Shown here: in pieces, positions 50,136 through 62,405 of the stretch
Position numbering within the stretch: position 1 is the first letter of the stretch
How the letters are laid out: each line of letters starts with the position of its first letter
The notes under the pieces: model-generated
The model's input: the letters and a program-made list of their open reading frames with translations, nothing else
What the model was told of the DNA's origin: nothing
Database searches by the model: none
Made by a program: the position numbers and the translations under genes
Origin: Podaxis mareebaensis
Lineage: Eukaryota > Basidiomycota > Agaricomycetes > Agaricales > Agaricaceae
Reading direction: 5' to 3'
Assembly: GCA_018524725.1 (NCBI GenBank)
Contig: JAEUWP010000593.1
Span: 62,001-126,000 of the forward strand
Length of the DNA: 64,000 bases

Positions 50136-51128
50136 TAGTGAGTACTGTTGACATGTACACCATGGGTCAGTCAACCAGCCCTAGGACACATGCACGAACG
50201 CACTGTAGTGGTAGAAGCTTTGAGGAGACCCCAAGGTCGAGGATGGAGAAGTAGCTGAGGTCAACAAGTGGAACTTATAGGAAACTGGTGCTGACTCATT
50301 GACGTTATCATATGTAGTCGGGGTCAGGGCAGATTGAATGTCCGGCAAGGGATACGTCTCTACCGCTCAGATTCTCAGATGAAGATCAATCCCGACAAGC
50401 CAACGGCCAGATTGGGCGCACCATCGGACTTGCCAGCGCAAGTGTATCCCAAGAAATAATCTCTTAGCTAACTTAGAACCACCAGTACTTACAGAATTCA
50501 ATTCATTCTCATCCTCACCTACCGAAATTCGTGTTCTCCAGCTCCAATCTCCCAACACTGCCCTTAAATGATACCTACTACTGTCCACAGCCCCCTTACA
50601 TAATATGTATCACGCGTATTTTCCTCCCTTTTACCGAGAGAGATATCTCTACACCTCTACACGACTATCCTGCCCGACCGTCGTCAGATTTATGTTCGTC
50701 AACAAATGGATCTGAAACCCTCCCCCCAACACACAAACACGTCCCAATGGGAAGCTCATTTACACAGCTTTGGGTTTCTTTGTGTAAAGCCAGCTCGTTT
50801 GCGAACACAGGACGCAGTGGAGTTTGGTGACGCCATAGTCCGGAATGAGTTTTGTTTGCAAGTGATGTTGTGTGGAACAAAACCGTGGATCGGGCCTCCG
50901 TCAATACTCAAATAATTAACTCATGGCCGAGTTTACAGGTGCAATAAAACGTGTAGTTGATAGCTAGGTACTCATATGTACCCGATCTCCCTACCGCCGA
51001 CCTCCACCCTCCTGCACCAGTCGCATTCACGTGCGACCACGGCGAATTCCATGAGATGAATCAATCAACGTTTTGATCAAGAACTTGCTCCCAACTAACC
51101 CTCTGCATAATCTTACGCCTGAACTTCC
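50136..51128. other. Divergent region between the F-box paralogues
   Basis: About 1 kb with the promoters of both F-box genes. Open frames of 70-100 codons near 50,530-50,915 overlap on both strands and show no family motif. No gene is called. Confidence 0.45.
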
Positions 51129-53299
51129 ATGGTTTGTTCAGCCAACAATCTCGGAACTGTGTTGAGCACTGAGGGCCTTAGCAGACGCCCAAGAACCGCG
51201 CTTTAAAGCGCGGCTTACTGAAGTCGCCTCTTCCGCAAACTTATCTACGCAATAACGAGAGGATATCAGAAGAGGAATATGGGCTTGTTCTTGCTGCTAT
51301 CTCTCGAGTTCAGAGCGAAATTGCCCGTTTGGTGGAGCTCGACGAATCCCAGGAGGAATCTCAGGCCGCATACCAACGGAGGCGGGCTTGCGAAGACTTC
51401 ATTCGCAGGCATCAAACACTCCTCCATTGGACTCGACGCCTTCCATCCGAGCTCCTTGCCGACATATTCGCTTGGTGCACCAATGATAATACAACAATTC
51501 CTTGGAATGTGTCCCAAGTGTGTGGCCGGTGGCGAACCGTGGCATTGCACACTCCCCGGTTATGGCGCAGACTGCCGCTCATTGGAAGACACGCTGGCAT
51601 CTCTGCAGAAAGGCGATTTATCGCTTTCCTTTCAAGCGACTATCTGCAGCGATCGGGAACAGAAACTATCATTTTTACCTGGCATCCACGACATCGACTA
51701 GCGGATCAAATTTATTCTGTGTTACTCCGACATGTCCATCGGTGGGGGGATGTTCATTTGGTCATCGATCAAGTACGCGACGACCACCTACAACGTCGTC
51801 TCACTAAACTCGAAGGCCGTTTGCCCTCTCTCCATGTGCTCAGGCTCACGATCATGGAAGAGACCTCGAGCATTTCCCTAGAAGCATTCAAGTCTGCCCC
51901 TCGACTGAGATATTTGCAGGTCAAGGATTCGCGCCTTATGTCCAGCCCTCCTCTCCCAACTGGGTGGCCATGGGACCAAATAACGCACCTTTCCGCTTCC
52001 CTTAGGACCACATGGTGCCTCAGCTATCATACCCTTGCCACGTTCACCCATCTGCTGTATTTGAGACTCAAGTGGTCCTGGTGGGATGAAGTTCCATCGA
52101 GCAGCCACGGCCAAATCATCTTCCAGGCTTGCAAATTTCTACATGTGGAGCTTTATCAGCCGTCCGGATTCGTGCGCGCAGAAGCCTCACCCAACCTCCT
52201 TAAGCTCATGGACTTTCCCGTCTTGGAAAAACTTTTCATCTGTTATGTTCCCTTTGATTCCGATCAGTGGGTTGTGAAGCAATTGGGAATGTTTGTACAC
52301 CGGCATGCCACCAAGCATCTCCAAAGCTTTCATTGGTATCGCGAAATCACATACTACTCGGCACCCCTCACACTTTCCACGATCTACGTCGAGCGCGTGC
52401 TCTTTGATCACTTGAAGGACTTGCCAGTTCTACGCCTCACTCTACCCAGTCAAGATATCCTGAAACATATCCTTACAAATCTCAAGACGAAAGATGATTT
52501 CATGCCCGGTCTCCGGAAACTCGACGTCAAGCTTGACACCGTGTTCCTCAAGGACCGCGAAGTTGAGTGGATTACCGAGCTGCTCCGTGGTGTTGTGGCT
52601 TCTCCGAAGCGCCGGTTGGACGAGATCCGCCTACAAATCCCGCCAGCACCACCCAGAATTACTATCCTCCCCTGGGAGCTTGTACTCAAGCTCGATGGTT
52701 GGGAAGAGAAACTACGGGCAGATTGGAAAAAGCAGACCACTATGGAAGGCCGATTTGAAATTCTGTCCTTGGAGTCGCAGCCAAGACGCGGAAGCCCGGT
52801 TGCAACAATACAAAGGGTCGGAGACATGTCCATTCAAGTAAGTACCAAAGGAATTTCTTCTCATCTGTCACAGTGTTCCTAACACTTCAAATTACAGGCG
52901 GCCAGGCTCCGCAGGACCCTCATCAACTTTATGCACACGCATTTGCTTACCGCAAGCTCACACCGATCACCTAGAGATCATGCCTTCGATCGGAAAGAAG
53001 ACTTTCTTAAGCGGTGGACTACGATGCTTATTGAAGAAGCTGAGAGTCGCCGATGGACAACAGCAGGAGAGGATAGTGTCTTGTATATTTCCCCCTGTTC
53101 TCGTGAGTAGACCCAATATTTGCTCCAGCAGCACAGGCTGAACGGTTATATAGCCTTGCGCAAGGAGGTTTCCCAATGGGTCCTAGGAGTCAGCGACTAT
53201 AACGCCGAGGATCCAGGTTACATTGATCATGACCATGTTCCTTTGATCAACCCTTCTTGGTTAGTCTCCAGCGACATTACCGATAATTACGCTCCGTGA
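51129..53299 (+). CDS. F-box protein (paralogue B)
   Basis: Proposed exons: 51129-51131 (ATG only), 51182 to about 52833, then two more after introns at ~52,834-52,897 and ~53,102-53,151; stop TGA 53297-53299. Without the 50-nt first intron the long frame has no in-frame ATG before the F-box, so the start is inferred from splicing. The F-box reads HWTRRLPSELLADIFAWC and WNVSQVCGRWRTVALHTPRL, very close to paralogue A. A leucine-rich region follows (LPVLRLTLPSQDILKHIL, MPGLRKLDVKLD). The C-terminus adds RRTLINFMHTHLL and ends DITDNYAP. A and B are arranged head to head, consistent with an inverted duplication. The role as an SCF substrate adaptor is inferred from the F-box. Confidence 0.8.
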
Positions 53300-53566
53300 C
53301 AGTTCCATTTCTGGTGGTGAGGAAAGCTATATACTCCAACAGCGTTTTATAATGTCACACACTACGACGAACCCGGTGATCAATCACAGTCTCTTTCTAT
53401 GGAAATACAACTTGGAACTGAGACTATCCACCCTCTCCACGCGGGCTGACATCATGGTTGCCAGTCTGGTCAATGTGTGAGACACATACATATATTCGTC
53501 TTCTAGTCTCTTTTCTCTGCTGTCTTTTTCTCTCACATTTTACTTACTAACTGACTCTCGGGTATC

Positions 53567-54312
53567 ATGAGCAACTACGGACGAGGTTATCAAGGTGACA
53601 TGGATGAATGTACGTTTCCTCCCATCGTTTGGTGACTCTACTGTTCACATAGGAGTGTATAGACGGCTATGATCAACAGAACAACTTCGGCGGCGGCTTC
53701 GGTGGTAGCATGGGCGGAGGAGGAGGAGACTTCGACCAATTCACTGGGGGTTGTAAGCATTCCCATTCCGCTTGCTCTCGTATCCTCTGAATTCTTAATA
53801 TGATCTCTGGATGAACAGCTGACGGTCAAGACCAAGGAGGCTTTGACAATGCCAATCAATATGACAACGGCAATTCCGGATGTAAGCCCTCTTTTTTATT
53901 CTTTCCCCCGAACCCATTCATACTACCCACTATCTCTACATCGTTCATAGATGGTGGTGACCAATCCGGGTACGGCAACCAGCCCGACTTCGATCGGGAC
54001 CGAAACCGGTATGATCCAGGCTTTGGCGGCGACCGTAGTGGGGGTTATGGTGGGGGAGGTTATCGTGGCGGCGGCGGCCAAAACCAATATAGCGGGAACC
54101 AAGGAGGCTTTGGTGGGGGGCAAGGCGGATATGGCAGTGGTGGAAGTTATGGCGGTGGTATGAGTTCGGGCGGTTACGAAGGTGGCGGTCAACAGAAGAA
54201 AGGCGGAATCGTCCAGGATGTTAAAGGTGTTTTTCGTGGTATCGGAGAGGTGAAAGACTCGCTCGAGGGCAATCCTAATCAGACACGGGGAAGCTCGGGA
54301 AGGTGGTTATAA
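53567..54312 (+). CDS. Gly/Tyr-rich low-complexity protein
   Basis: Four exons (53567-53609, 53663-53752, 53819-53881, 53951-54312) give 185 aa. The protein is built of Gly, Tyr, Asp, Gln and Asn, with GGFGGGQGGYGSGG-type stretches and some Arg-Gly pairs. The last ~38 residues differ: GGIVQDVKGVFRGIGEVKDS is a basic amphipathic segment that may be the functional end. No RNA-recognition motif or other domain is present. Such composition is common in proteins that form condensates or bind RNA, but nothing more can be read. The three introns are all in phase 1, which suits repeat-like exon growth. Confidence 0.75.
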
Positions 54313-54851
54313 GGGCTTGTGATTTTTTGCATTCCAGAATCCCTTTCACTTGTCTTTTGAAAGAGTCAGGTAGGCTTGTTTTCGCAGAAAACAGTGGGGA
54401 ATCCCGACGCACCAAAATCACACTTAAGTTAACAATGCCATCTTAACCAAATCACACCCACGTAAAGTAGTAGTATAAAATCATTGCAAGTCATTTGCAA
54501 GTCATTATAGCCATAAGATTAGATGATGTACATAAAGGACTATGTATGTATGAATGATCTACGTGAAAATGAGTTGGGGTGCAAGTTGTGGGGTGTGAGG
54601 ACGAATGAGAGAAAACACACGCCCTTTGAAATAAGTAAACTATGCAATATAAGACCAAGCGACCGAAACCGAATAACAACCATAAACCATTCCACCATAA
54701 GCAACGACGGCCCTCAGCGACTGTCCAGCGAACCCAAAGTGAGCCACCATCCGCATCTTAGTAACACATTAGCCCATAAAATACTTTTCAAGTGGTGGTA
54801 GCCTTCATATGGGCTGCTTTATGGAACGAGGGGCTCAAGACGGCGGAGTGT
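54313..54851. other. Convergent intergenic region
   Basis: AT-rich 3' flanks of the Gly/Tyr-rich gene and HSP60. No gene is seen. Confidence 0.5.
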
Positions 54852-56880
54852 TTAGAAGCCACCCATGCCGCCCATTCCACCCATTCCACCCATACCGCCC
54901 ATGCCGCTCGCGGGCTTGTCCTCCTCAGGAGCATCAACAACACAGGCTTCGCTCGTGGTCAAAAGGGAGGCAACACCACTAGCATCAACGAGGGCAGTGC
55001 GGACGACCTTGAGAGGATCGACGATACCAGCCTTGATCATGTCGACATACTCGCCCTTGGAAGCATCGTAACCCCAAGCGAACTTGTCGGTAGCACCATA
55101 CTTGCTGAGGAGGGTGCCAACGATGACGCTAGACTCCTCTCCGGCGTTGTTGAGGATAGCACGGGCGGGGTTGGTGATAGCACGACGGATGATAGCGACA
55201 CCGAGTTCTTGGTCGAAGTTGTTTGTAGGGATAGGCTTAGCGTCAGGGGAGACAGGGGAGCTGGCAGATCCTGCGCCGCTACCGGGAGAAGAGGTAGCGA
55301 GTTGGAGGGAGGCCTTGAGGAGGGCGACACCACCACCGGGAAGAATACCTTCCTCGACGGCAGCGCGGGTGGCGTTCAAGGCATCATCATACCTGTCCTT
55401 CTTCTCACCGACCTCAACCTCAGAGGCACCACCAACCTTAATAACAGCGACGCCACCAGAAAGCTTAGCAAGACGCTCCTGGAGCTTGGTCCTGTCATAC
55501 TCGGAAGTAGTGGGGTCTGCGATGAGAGAACGGATCTGCTCGCAGCGAGCCTGGATAGCATCCTTGGAACCTTCGCCATTGAGGATGATGGTGTCCTCCT
55601 TAGTGATGGTAATGGAACCAGTGGAGCCGAGGAGGTCAGGGGTAGCACGCTCGAGTTTGATATCAAGCTCATCAGTGAAAACGGTACCACCAGTCAAGAT
55701 GGCGAGGTCGCCAAGGATAGACTTGCGGTTGTCACCGAAGCCAGGTGCCTTGACGGCGGCGACCTGGAGCTGACCACGGAGCTTGTTGAGAATGCATGCA
55801 GCAAGAGCCTCGCCATCAACATCCTCGGCAATAATAACAAGGGGACGACGAGCCTGGGCAGCAGCCTCGAGAGATGGAAGGATGTCCTGGAGTAGGGAAA
55901 TCTTCTTCTCGCTGAGGAGGATAAGAGGCTTCTCGAACTCGACCTTCTGTGTCTTGACGTCGGTAATGAAGTAGGGAGAGATGAAACCACGGTCGAAGCG
56001 CATGCCCTCGGTGATTTCGATCTCATCCTCAATGGTACGGCCCTCCTTCACTGTGATGACACCTTCCTTTCCAACCTTCTCCATGGCCTGAGCGATGAGG
56101 TTACCGACATGAGTGTCGCCGTTAGCCGAAATGGTGGCAACTTGGGCAATCTCGGCAGTGGTAGTGATGGTCTTGGTGTTCTGGGAAAGGTACTCGACAA
56201 CACGATCAACGGCTGCCTGGGAACCACGGCGAAGGTCCATAGGGTTGCAACCAGCAGCCACGTTCTTGACGCCCTCGGAGTAGATGGCACGGGCTAGAAC
56301 GGTGGCGGTCGTGGTACCATCACCTGCAATCTCGTTTGTTTTTGAAGCAACTTCCTGCACGAGACTTAATAGTCGTTAGGGAGATACTTCCTACCCGCGC
56401 ACAGGAGACATACCGAGCACCGAGGTTCTCAAACTTGTCCTTGAGAGTAATCGACTTGGCCACGGTAACACCGTCTGGAAAAGGAAACGTGAGCAATCCG
56501 ATGCAAACATGCGCGTATGTAAATTCCGTAGCCGCCGACGGAGAGGCATGGAGAGTCTCCTCATTTCGGGAGCTACGGAGGGAGGAAAAAGTTTACCTTT
56601 GGTGATCTTGGGCCCACCGAACGACTGCTCGATTATGACGTTGCGACCTGGTCCGGAGCATGAATGAAGACATACAACATCACATACAGATGCGCAACTA
56701 ACCCTTCGGTCCAAGCGTAACGCTGACGGCGTTGGCAAGGACGTCAACACCCTTGAGAATGCTAGCTCTGCCGTCGTTGGAGAACTTGATTTCCTTGTGC
56801 GCGCCGCGCGTCAAGGAGGGCTTGGCGGCCTTTGCTGCGGCGCGGAGGGAACGAGAGGAAGTAGCGGAGAGACGGTGCAT
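54852..56880 (-). CDS. HSP60: Mitochondrial chaperonin HSP60
   Basis: Four exons (56880-56703, 56647-56597, 56474-56414, 56364-54852) give 600 aa. The first ~25 residues ([20 protein letters not shown]) form a mitochondrial presequence, with mature sequence starting near [11 protein letters not shown]. The group I chaperonin signatures are all there: [40 protein letters not shown], and the C-terminal GGMGGMGG tail. The ring folds imported matrix proteins with HSP10. A Ser/Pro/Gly-rich insert ([17 protein letters not shown]) sits in the second equatorial half, where most HSP60s are shorter. Codon use is strongly biased to C-ending codons, as expected for high expression. The start is the ATG beginning the presequence; a longer open frame upstream lacks support. 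Confidence 0.97.
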
Positions 56881-57281
56881 GGTTGTTGAGGAGAGGGAAG
56901 AAGGATGGATGGATCGGTGGACTGGACAAGTGACGAGGACGAGAATTCTCAACCTCTGAGACCTTAAATTCAAAATTTTCGCATGCAGAAACCTCTAGAA
57001 AGTCACGTGCTCTCCCTCTCCCTTCACTGTCACTGGCGACCCTGCCACGTCTCTCCACACCACTCCTGACGGCGACGACACAACCATCCCGAAATCCGCC
57101 GTTCTCATTCTTGTGCGCCTTTTGTGGAAAATGGCTTTCTGTTCCTTCGAAGTCCGAAGAGGCAACCGGGTATTCCAACTCCTTCTGCCGCCAAGTTCTC
57201 TGTTTTATGATGCAACCGGAACCTATGTTCCTTCGTCTCTCCGAGGACGACTCTATGACCTCAGGAACCTCGTCTATCGAC
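56881..57281. promoter_or_regulatory. HSP60 upstream region up to the tRNA gene
   Basis: 401 bp. A CACGTG site lies near 57005. Scattered GAA and TTC triplets occur (for example near 56,970-57,000), but no clean heat-shock element with 5-bp phasing was found. No protein gene is seen. Confidence 0.4.
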
Positions 57282-57352
57282 TCCGATATGGTGTAACGGC
57301 TAACATTACCGCCTTTCACGCGGTAGCTCGGGGTTCGATTCCCCGTATCGGA
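57282..57352 (+). tRNA. tRNA-Glu (anticodon TTC)
   Basis: 71 nt without intron. The acceptor arms TCCGATA and TATCGGA pair over 7 bp. The anticodon arm ACCGC-CTTTCAC-GCGGT carries anticodon TTC. The T arm has GGGGTTCGATTCCCC. The D arm (GGTGTAACGGC) holds box A and the T arm holds box B. A T-run follows as a Pol III terminator (57359-57367). Confidence 0.95.
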
Positions 57353-57647
57353 ATAATATTTTACTTTTTTGGCTGGTCACCCTATGACGACGCCTGACTG
57401 TGCGCTCCATCAGGTTTCCACGTTAAAGCCTCATCCCAAAAATAGAACAACCCACCCAACCTACCTCCGTGAAGCAAGACGGCAGTTGACGCATTTATGA
57501 TTGGACCACCGAGGATGGCAATGCATCGGTTTGTTCTCATGTAGAAGCCCAAAGTTGCATTCTCACACGTTCTCTCCACCTTTATAATGCGCACTCACCC
57601 AGGATATTTTTTGTTCAGCATTTCCGCATTTCCTCTTCACTTCCACT

Positions 57648-58608
57648 ATGCGTCTTACTACTGTCTTCGCTTCGCTGTCATTCCTGGGTCTTGCCCTTGC
57701 CCAAAACAACAACACTAATTCTACCCAAGTTGTACGTCCTCTCCCTTCTCAATTTCAAGACCTCCAAGTCCGTTAACGGTCAAGGAACCAGGTCACCATC
57801 AAGGTTGGTGCAACTCCCGACACACCCAACGGCGGTATCTTCCAGTTCATTCCAAATAATGTCAATGCAACCAATGGCACGGTGATCAACTTCCAGTTCA
57901 CTGGAATGTAAGATCTCGCTATTTGCCTGCTGATTGTTACTAACGGGCCTTGCACTCTTCAGGCCCGGAAACCACTCCATCACCCAATCAACCTTCTCCA
58001 ACCCATGCACTCCCATGGATGGGGGCTTTGACTCTGGTTGGGTCTTCCTCCCTACCCCGGGCTTGACTCCTACCCCACAATGGAACCTCACTATCACGGA
58101 TGACACCAGACGTAAGTTTAAACATCTCCTCCCTCTATACAGTTCACTGCTGACATCATCCTTCCTTCCAGCAATTTGGTTCTTCTGCAAGCAATTGGCC
58201 CCCATGCCCCACTGCCCCGCTGGTACGGCCGGCCCCTTTCACTCCACGCGCCAAGAATAAACCGACTGACAATGATGATACCAGGAATGGTTGGCGCCAT
58301 TAATGCTCCCACAAGAGGTAACAACACCTTCGACGCATACCAGCAAGCTGCCAGGTCCGTCTCCAACGTTCCGGTAAGTTCATTCCCAGTTCAAAGTTGC
58401 CTATCCTTTCTGACAATGTAAACAGCAAAATCAGAACGGTCTTGTTGGATCAGGCGCCTCTGCCTCCGCAAGTCCTGGTCCAATCCCCAGTGGTGGACAA
58501 CTCTTCCCCAGCGGTGGTTCTGGGGGGAATTCCGGTGCTATTGGCTTGTCTGTTAACTCTGCCATCATCACCTTGATGGCTGGGATAACAGGCATGCTTC
58601 TCGCTTAG
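57648..58608 (+). CDS. Secreted GPI-anchored cupredoxin-like protein
   Basis: Six exons (57648-57731, 57792-57907, 57963-58111, 58172-58222, 58285-58373, 58426-58608) give 223 aa. Residues 1-19 are a signal peptide (MRLTTVFASLSFLGLALAQ). The plastocyanin/azurin-like domain follows: VTIKVGATPDTPNGGIFQF, FTGMPGNHSITQSTFSNPC, then WFFCKQLAPMPHC and AGMVGAIN. This order of His, Cys, His and Met matches the type 1 copper ligands of fungal cupredoxins, though the Cys-His pairing (PHC) should be checked by alignment. A Ser/Gly/Pro-rich linker and a C-terminal hydrophobic segment (AIITLMAGITGMLLA) fit a GPI anchor. Such proteins sit on the cell wall; many bind copper or have lost it. Confidence 0.88.
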
Positions 58609-60598
58609 ATACCAGGATACCAGAAGTTGACTGGTCTTTTGTGATTCGAGGCAAAAGGCCTCTTGCTGCTTCTTTTTCCCCACATAATCATGTTTGAATA
58701 CACGCAGACACTGAGTCTGATGCTCGGTTAAACCATTGCCGAGTATCCACTTCTTTTTCATTTCCCTTCGTACCTTTTACACTGGAGTTTATTCTCGTGG
58801 ACTGCGGATGCCGACCCCTTTTGTCTATTTTCTCTCATGTATGCACGTTTCAAGTTACGGGTTGTGGCTTTATGACCGCGGATTGCGATGCCATGTATGC
58901 CTTTCTTCTTTTCCTTTCTCCTTCCAACTTCTTTTAAATACTTCTAGCCCTGTTGTGTGTAATTCTCGTAGATCAATCCTATCAAACCTGCTATTGTTTC
59001 CTCTGATTAACAAGCACGACGTTAGAAGAGGTTAGAGTGCTGGAAGTTATTTTTGGCGAAGCTCATGTAGGGACGTCATGTGAATATGGTGAGCCACCGT
59101 CGCTTGATTGTCAATATGTCACCGCCAGTATGCTAGAAATATCACCAAATCCTTGTCAATAAACGGCGGAGGGCTATATCAGGTTGCCAAGTACCATTGA
59201 AGGACTTGAGAGTGCGGCAAGCTGGACCGCCAGAATTGTGGTTACGCTAGTGAGGCAACGTGCATGAATCACCGGATCTCTATCCAAGGGGGTTCTAAGA
59301 AGCCTGATTTAGAGAAGCACAGTTGAGCCAAATTCGAAATATATTCGGCCGGAACACAGCGGATGTCCAAGCGTAGCCAAGCATGCGGTCATTGGACGTT
59401 TGTTAGGCGACCCAAGTCTAAATCATACTTCTCCATTGGCCAGCCTACATCACATCAGAGGTATTTTGGATAAGCATCCACAGTCCTCGATCACCTGATA
59501 TTGATGCGGCAGGTTTCTAACGAGCCTGATGGTACTACTGAGGATGGACAGAAGTCGCACTAAACGCATGAGGAGAAAGGATCGGATTTTAAGGACACTT
59601 CGAAACAAACCAACGAGTTGATGAGAAGGGCTCCGTATTTATCCAAATACCCAAGACATGATAGTTGTAAGTCCTCTGCTGACAAGATTGTGAAAAGCTT
59701 ACAGTAATATGGAGGAATGTAGACAACAGCGTCTGCTGTCATCTCATCCCCTGCTCAAGGCACACTTGCGAAAGATGCGTGTCCAATGCATCAATGCGTA
59801 TTCGGAGTGGTTCCAGGAATTGATGAAAACGCCATCAGTTGGTACCGGTGATGTAGGAACTTCATGAGGATTATTCGGCGCCTGTTTTTTTGTTGCTAAC
59901 CCAAAGTCGTCGAATGCCGGCCCCGAGGTATTGAGGGTGTTGAGGGGAAGGTTATGAGCATGATCCAAATTTACTTCCCAAGGGTCTGTCTCCGTTGCAA
60001 CTTGTCTTCTCGTCAATCGAATCTTAAGATGATGTCTGGGACACCGGACAGGCCGGCCAAGCATAGTAATCGAATATCCTTATCGCACTTTCTGCAGAGA
60101 TCGGTTCATATGAAAGAGACGTTCCTATAGACGCCGCGAGCCTTGGGCAATATCGACGAGACCTACATTCGAGCAGCCATGTCTTCACCAACGGTCGAAA
60201 ACAGATTTGCAAGGCTAGCTCTCGTAGATGAGGAAGGATGTTGCGTCCTATCTGCAGGGGCTTGAGTTGGTTGTCAAGGGTGCGGCGAAGGCGAGGCTTG
60301 ATATCAATTTTTATCAAGTGTCAGGCGTTTCCTTGTTATTCATGGTCCAGGGCTAACAGTTGTTTGTATGAGAAAGATATCTTCCAAGCGTCTGTGCAGT
60401 GAGACCTCATCGAGTGGAAGGCGCTAGCAGCACAAGGATACCCTAGGGCCATATCGGCAAGGTGTGAAACAGGTGATGACCAGCGCTTCAGTGGGTATCC
60501 TGTTTGGGCCAAATGTAACTGGAAGCTGGATCTCTCCCTTGATGGTTCTCTGAACACAACTCTTTTGCTTTGACAGTGTATGTTACATGGAGCAGACA
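58609..60598. other. 2-kb region without a clear gene
   Basis: The 3' flank of the cupredoxin gene and of nitronate monooxygenase. Two minus-strand frames (60317-60024, no ATG; 60064-59744) encode segments such as NILPHLRELALQIC that loosely recall F-box/LRR proteins, but no F-box or start is found. They may be a decayed gene. No repeat ends are seen. Confidence 0.4.
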
Positions 60599-61959
60599 CT
60601 AGGACTTGGCCGTAGAGCTCTCCAAATGGGACAAGCATTCTTGATACAACTCTTGAACGAGTTCCTGGCAACGAACGGTATCAATCAACGGTTGCCCGCC
60701 TTGCAAAGAGTAGGACACACACCTTCGCCGGCTTGATATCTTTCATGAGACCAATACCAGCACCGGCCCAAATAATGATTCGGTCCAAGTTCTTATCGCG
60801 GAGTGCTTCCTGATACTTGGTGCGCAAGACCTCGACATCTTCACCTTTTTCATATTCGTCTACGGTGGCTGCACAATGGCGATATGTCATCCCCACAGAC
60901 CAACTAAGATCACCGCCCACACTCACTGTTGCGCAAACCTCTGCCGCCAACACCGGAAGGCCACTCCAGCCAATTACCCACTTGATCAAACGCTGCCGAT
61001 CTCACTGATGCAGTCGAGCCTGCAGCAATCAAGGCCTGTTTATAGTGATCTGGATACGTGCTTTCGGGGGTCAGGCAAAAGCGGGTTCCAAGGACCACGC
61101 CCGAGGCGCCAAGGCTAAGAATTTCTGCTACTTGTTCTCCGGTTGCCAGACCGCCTGCGCCAACGATTACTGGTCCATCATCGGGTATTATGGACATGAT
61201 AGAAGGTATCAGTGATTTAAGAGGCGGGGCAGCGTCAAGGCCGTGACCGCCTGCTTCAACTCCTGAGAGAGAAGAGATCAGCAGGCTACCACTGTAGTAT
61301 GGGGGGATTAGAACGACGCCGAACCTTGAGCAACGATAACATCAACCTTCCAGTCGTTCATGGCGACGAGAGCGTCCTCAACAGATGACAATTGGACAAA
61401 GATGACAGTCTTCCTGCCACTCCGAGAATCGTAATCTTGAATGAATTGAATCCATTTCTGAAGATTGTTACCAAAGGCGAGCCAGATGGCCAAAACGCGA
61501 TTGTCCAGTGCGACCTTGAGTACTTCCTCCGCCTTCTGTTCGTCTTTGTCTAGCCACCAACCAAGGAAACCTGCTCCAACGCACAGGGTCGAGTTCCTAT
61601 CTGTTTTCAAGACCTGGCGTACAATTTCTAATTCTTGTTCAAGTTTCTCTGGCGTGTAGGCGGCTGAAACAACAATTAGGATATCCTCTTCATAGAAAGG
61701 CAAATCGCTTCCTTACCTGCGCCCAACAAACCAAAACCACCAGCGAGCGTTACTTGGGCTGCGAGGGAACCTAGAAAGCAAAGTCAGTCACTCAGTGAAG
61801 TTGGTAGGTCGCAGAAGGACTTACTCCCGGCCACACCTGCCATCGGCGCGTTTAAGATGGGGATGGACACACCTATCATCTATCTAAGTAAATACAGGAG
61901 CCATGGCAAATGAGGAACTCACCCAGGAGCTTCAACAGCCTATTTTCTTTTGAAGACAT
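60599..61959 (-). CDS. Nitronate monooxygenase (2-nitropropane dioxygenase family)
   Basis: A multi-exon gene from ATG 61959 to TAG 60599. It is an FMN enzyme that oxidises nitronates such as propionate 3-nitronate. The start MSSKENRLLKLLGVSIPIL leads into the NAPM(A)G turn that binds FMN. Further motifs are LCVGAGFLGWWLDKDEQKAE, VDVIVAQGVEAGGH (the QG-x-EAGGH block with its catalytic-region His, crossing an intron), DGPVIVGAGGLATGEQVAEI and SLGASGVVLGTRF (phosphate-binding part of the TIM barrel). The last exon adds ELVQELYQECLSHLESS and ends AKS. Inner exon borders were not all fixed. It lies alone between an empty 2-kb stretch and a tRNA gene. Confidence 0.9.
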
Positions 61960-62334
61960 GATTGCTGGTGTAGGTTCAGATTGATGATTGATGGATAACG
62001 CTGACTTCTTTTCATCGAGTAGTATTTATAATATCTAATGAATGTTAATCATTCTTCAGCATATAGGTTCGAGTTGGTCTCATGACCGGCTGTGTAAGTA
62101 GTATATGCGCCATCAGGGGCTACTTTACGTCTATTTGTGTGAACGCCTCGAGTCTGTGCTTCAATTAAAGGACCTGATCCAGATCTCCGCTGCGTGTCTG
62201 GGGCTATGGTACTTTGATCATCAGTGTACGCAGTGATTGTTTGTTTCCTCATTACAGGGAGAAATGTCCTTGTTCGGATGGAAAGAACTGTCGCTATGCA
62301 CCTATATAACTAAAAGCGTATGTCCTCATAACAA
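61960..62334. other. Intergenic region
   Basis: It lies between nitronate monooxygenase and the second tRNA-Glu. No gene is seen. Confidence 0.5.
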
Positions 62335-62405
62335 TCGGATATGGTGTAGTGGCTAACATTATCGCCTCTCACGCGATAGCCCGGGGTTCGATTCCCCGTA
62401 TCCGA
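62335..62405 (+). tRNA. tRNA-Glu (anticodon CTC)
   Basis: 71 nt without intron. Acceptor arms TCGGATA and TATCCGA pair over 7 bp. The anticodon arm ATCGC-CTCTCAC-GCGAT carries CTC. The T arm GGGGTTCGATTCCCC is identical to that of the tRNA at 57282. It differs from that tRNA in the anticodon and in compensated stem pairs. A TTTTT terminator follows at 62409-62413. Confidence 0.95.

Noticed and set aside
54792..55895. 367-codon plus-strand frame across HSP60
   Set aside because: It is the antisense shadow of the GC-biased HSP60 coding sequence.
56940..57010. Heat-shock element upstream of HSP60
   Set aside because: GAA and TTC triplets are present but not in alternating 5-bp phase, so no proper element can be claimed.
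59744..60317. Possible F-box/LRR gene remnant
   Set aside because: Only a few leucine-rich words are seen. There is no F-box and no convincing start or splice chain.
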